Source: Acidobacteriota bacterium (GTDB lineage: Bacteria; Acidobacteriota; Terriglobia; Bryobacterales; Bryobacteraceae). Taken from it: a stretch of 6,982 nucleotides of DNA. Shown here piece by piece: positions 6,499 through 6,982 of the stretch; the stretch's first letter is position 1, and every line of letters begins with the position of its first letter. The notes under the pieces were generated by a model. It did not search any database. It had not been told where the DNA came from and saw only the letters and a list, made by a program, of their open reading frames with translations. The translations under genes and the position numbers were made by a program. The DNA is taken from the NCBI GenBank assembly GCA_016871135.1, contig VFZQ01000282.1, forward strand, positions 1-6,982. Direction: 5' to 3'.

Positions 6499-6515
6499 GG
6501 AGCGCGGCGTATGAT
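6487..6515 (+). promoter_or_regulatory. Promoter of the DUF433/DUF5615 module
   Basis: TTGCGG (6487-6492) and TATGAT (6510-6515) are separated by exactly 17 nt. The -35 lies in the last codons of the hydrolase gene. The ATG of the antitoxin is only 6 nt past the -10, so transcription should begin at or next to the start codon, giving a leaderless mRNA. The GAGGAG at 6497-6502 sits 19 nt before the ATG, too far to act as its ribosome site. Confidence 0.6.
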
Positions 6516-6521
6516 CCGAAT

Positions 6522-6785
6522 ATGAACCTGGTTGCGGAAGGCTATCGCTACATCGTTCGCTCGGCGGAAATTCGCGGCGGCAACGCGATTGTCGAGGGCA
6601 CGCGAATCGGCGTGCATGATGTCATCGGCTTGCTGCAGAATGGCGAGACGATCGAAACGCTGCGTGAGAACTGCTTTCCGAATCTCACAAAGTCGCAGGT
6701 CTACGAGTGTTTGTCGTACTACGAAGATCATCGCGGCGAGATTGATTTGCTGATTGCGCGCCAGATGGAGAGCAATCCTGGTTGA
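6522..6785 (+). CDS. DUF433 family antitoxin
   Basis: An 87-aa protein of the DUF433 family, a small helix-turn-helix-like domain that serves as the antitoxin partner of PIN-like DUF5615 proteins. The core GGNAIVEGTRIGVHDVI (19-35) matches the family pattern of an invariant GTRI followed by a V-x-x-I turn. NGETIETLRENCFPNLTKSQV (40-60) then matches the G-x-x-x-E-x-L...P-x-L-x-x-x-x-V segment, and CLSYYEDHRGEID is the closing helix. The frame is open back to 6462, but those codons overlap the hydrolase end. Met at 6522 starts directly after a consensus -10. It probably neutralises the downstream toxin and may repress its own promoter. Its TGA overlaps the TTG start of the next gene. Confidence 0.85.
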   Translation: MNLVAEGYRYIVRSAEIRGGNAIVEGTRIGVHDVIGLLQNGETIETLRENCFPNLTKSQVYECLSYYEDHRGEIDLLIARQMESNPG

Positions 6786-6982
6786 AGTTTCTGCTCGATC
6801 ACGATGTGCCTGACGACCTGAGCTATTTGCTCGCGCAGTTGGGCCACGAGGTGAGCTTGCTCCGGAAAGTCTTGCCGAATGATTCGCCTGACGCGGCCGT
6901 ACTCGAGTTCGCGCATAATGGCGGGCATGTATTGCTGACTTGCAATCGGGACGATTTTCTTCGGCTCGCCGCAACGCGACCA
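6782..6982 (+). CDS. DUF5615 PIN-like toxin (partial, 3' end outside window)
   Basis: The first 67 residues of a DUF5615 (PIN-like, Mut7-C-related) protein, a predicted metal-dependent ribonuclease toxin. It begins with KFLLDHDVPDDLSYLLAQLG, where the family has FLLDxxLP with the first catalytic Asp (D6, with D8 close by). HEVSLLRKVLPNDSPDAAVLEFA follows, then the strand and acidic loop HVLLTCNRDDFLRLA (49-63; the family usually has T-x-D-x-DF). The start is TTG at 6782, overlapping the antitoxin TGA (TTGA), so translation is probably coupled. A search limited to ATG starts would miss it. The frame is still open at the last base. One usual Asp position (T-x-D) is Asn55 here; D57 and D58 remain. 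Confidence 0.82.
   Translation, partial: MKFLLDHDVPDDLSYLLAQLGHEVSLLRKVLPNDSPDAAVLEFAHNGGHVLLTCNRDDFLRLAATRP

Noticed and set aside
6462..6521. Earlier start for the DUF433 protein
   Set aside because: The extension lies inside the hydrolase end and across the promoter, and the family domain begins after 6522.
1..6982. CRISPR arrays, tRNA or rRNA genes, transposon ends
   Set aside because: I saw no spaced direct repeats, no tRNA-like cloverleaf sequence and no transposase or terminal inverted repeats.

Overview
The window is GC-rich, densely packed bacterial DNA, and I see no phage, plasmid or insertion-sequence signature. A small DUF6526 membrane protein, a sulfate-activation operon with a degenerate kinase domain, an exported alpha/beta hydrolase, a DUF433/DUF5615 toxin-antitoxin pair and near-leaderless promoters together suggest an acidobacterium of the Bryobacter/Solibacter type. 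That placement rests on gene content and style from memory and is moderate at best.

Layout, left to right. (1) Bases 1-56 are the 3' end of an unidentified + strand gene, followed 9 nt later by a 12-helix MFS transporter (66-1298). (2) Bases 1299-1478 hold no convincing gene. They contain a coding-like stretch without a start (possible gene remnant) and a weak promoter for a 139-aa DUF6526 protein (1479-1898). (3) On the minus strand, from 5333 down to 1895, lies an operon cysD - cysN - methyltransferase. cysD and cysN abut with no spacer, and cysN and the methyltransferase overlap by ATGA. The methyltransferase is split by a frame disruption at a run of nine C (read on the coding strand). 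Its stop shares the palindrome CTAG with the stop of the DUF6526 gene. (4) A secreted alpha/beta hydrolase (about 5332-6498, +) diverges from cysD. Their ATG codons share the palindrome CATG, and a 19-bp inverted repeat over the cysD -35 element lies inside the hydrolase signal-peptide codons. (5) A good promoter at the hydrolase stop codon drives a leaderless DUF433 antitoxin, followed by an overlapping TTG-initiated DUF5615 PIN-like toxin that runs off the window.

Function. CysD and CysN form ATP sulfurylase, which makes APS from sulfate and ATP with GTP hydrolysis. CysN carries a C-terminal APS-kinase-like extension that lacks the P-loop and much of the domain, so this operon probably makes APS but not PAPS. 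CysD carries a CC...CxxC pattern like the [4Fe-4S] ligands of APS reductase, which is not usual for CysD. The most notable points are this pair of changes in the sulfate-activation complex, the homopolymer break in the coupled methyltransferase, and the regulatory site embedded in the neighbouring gene.
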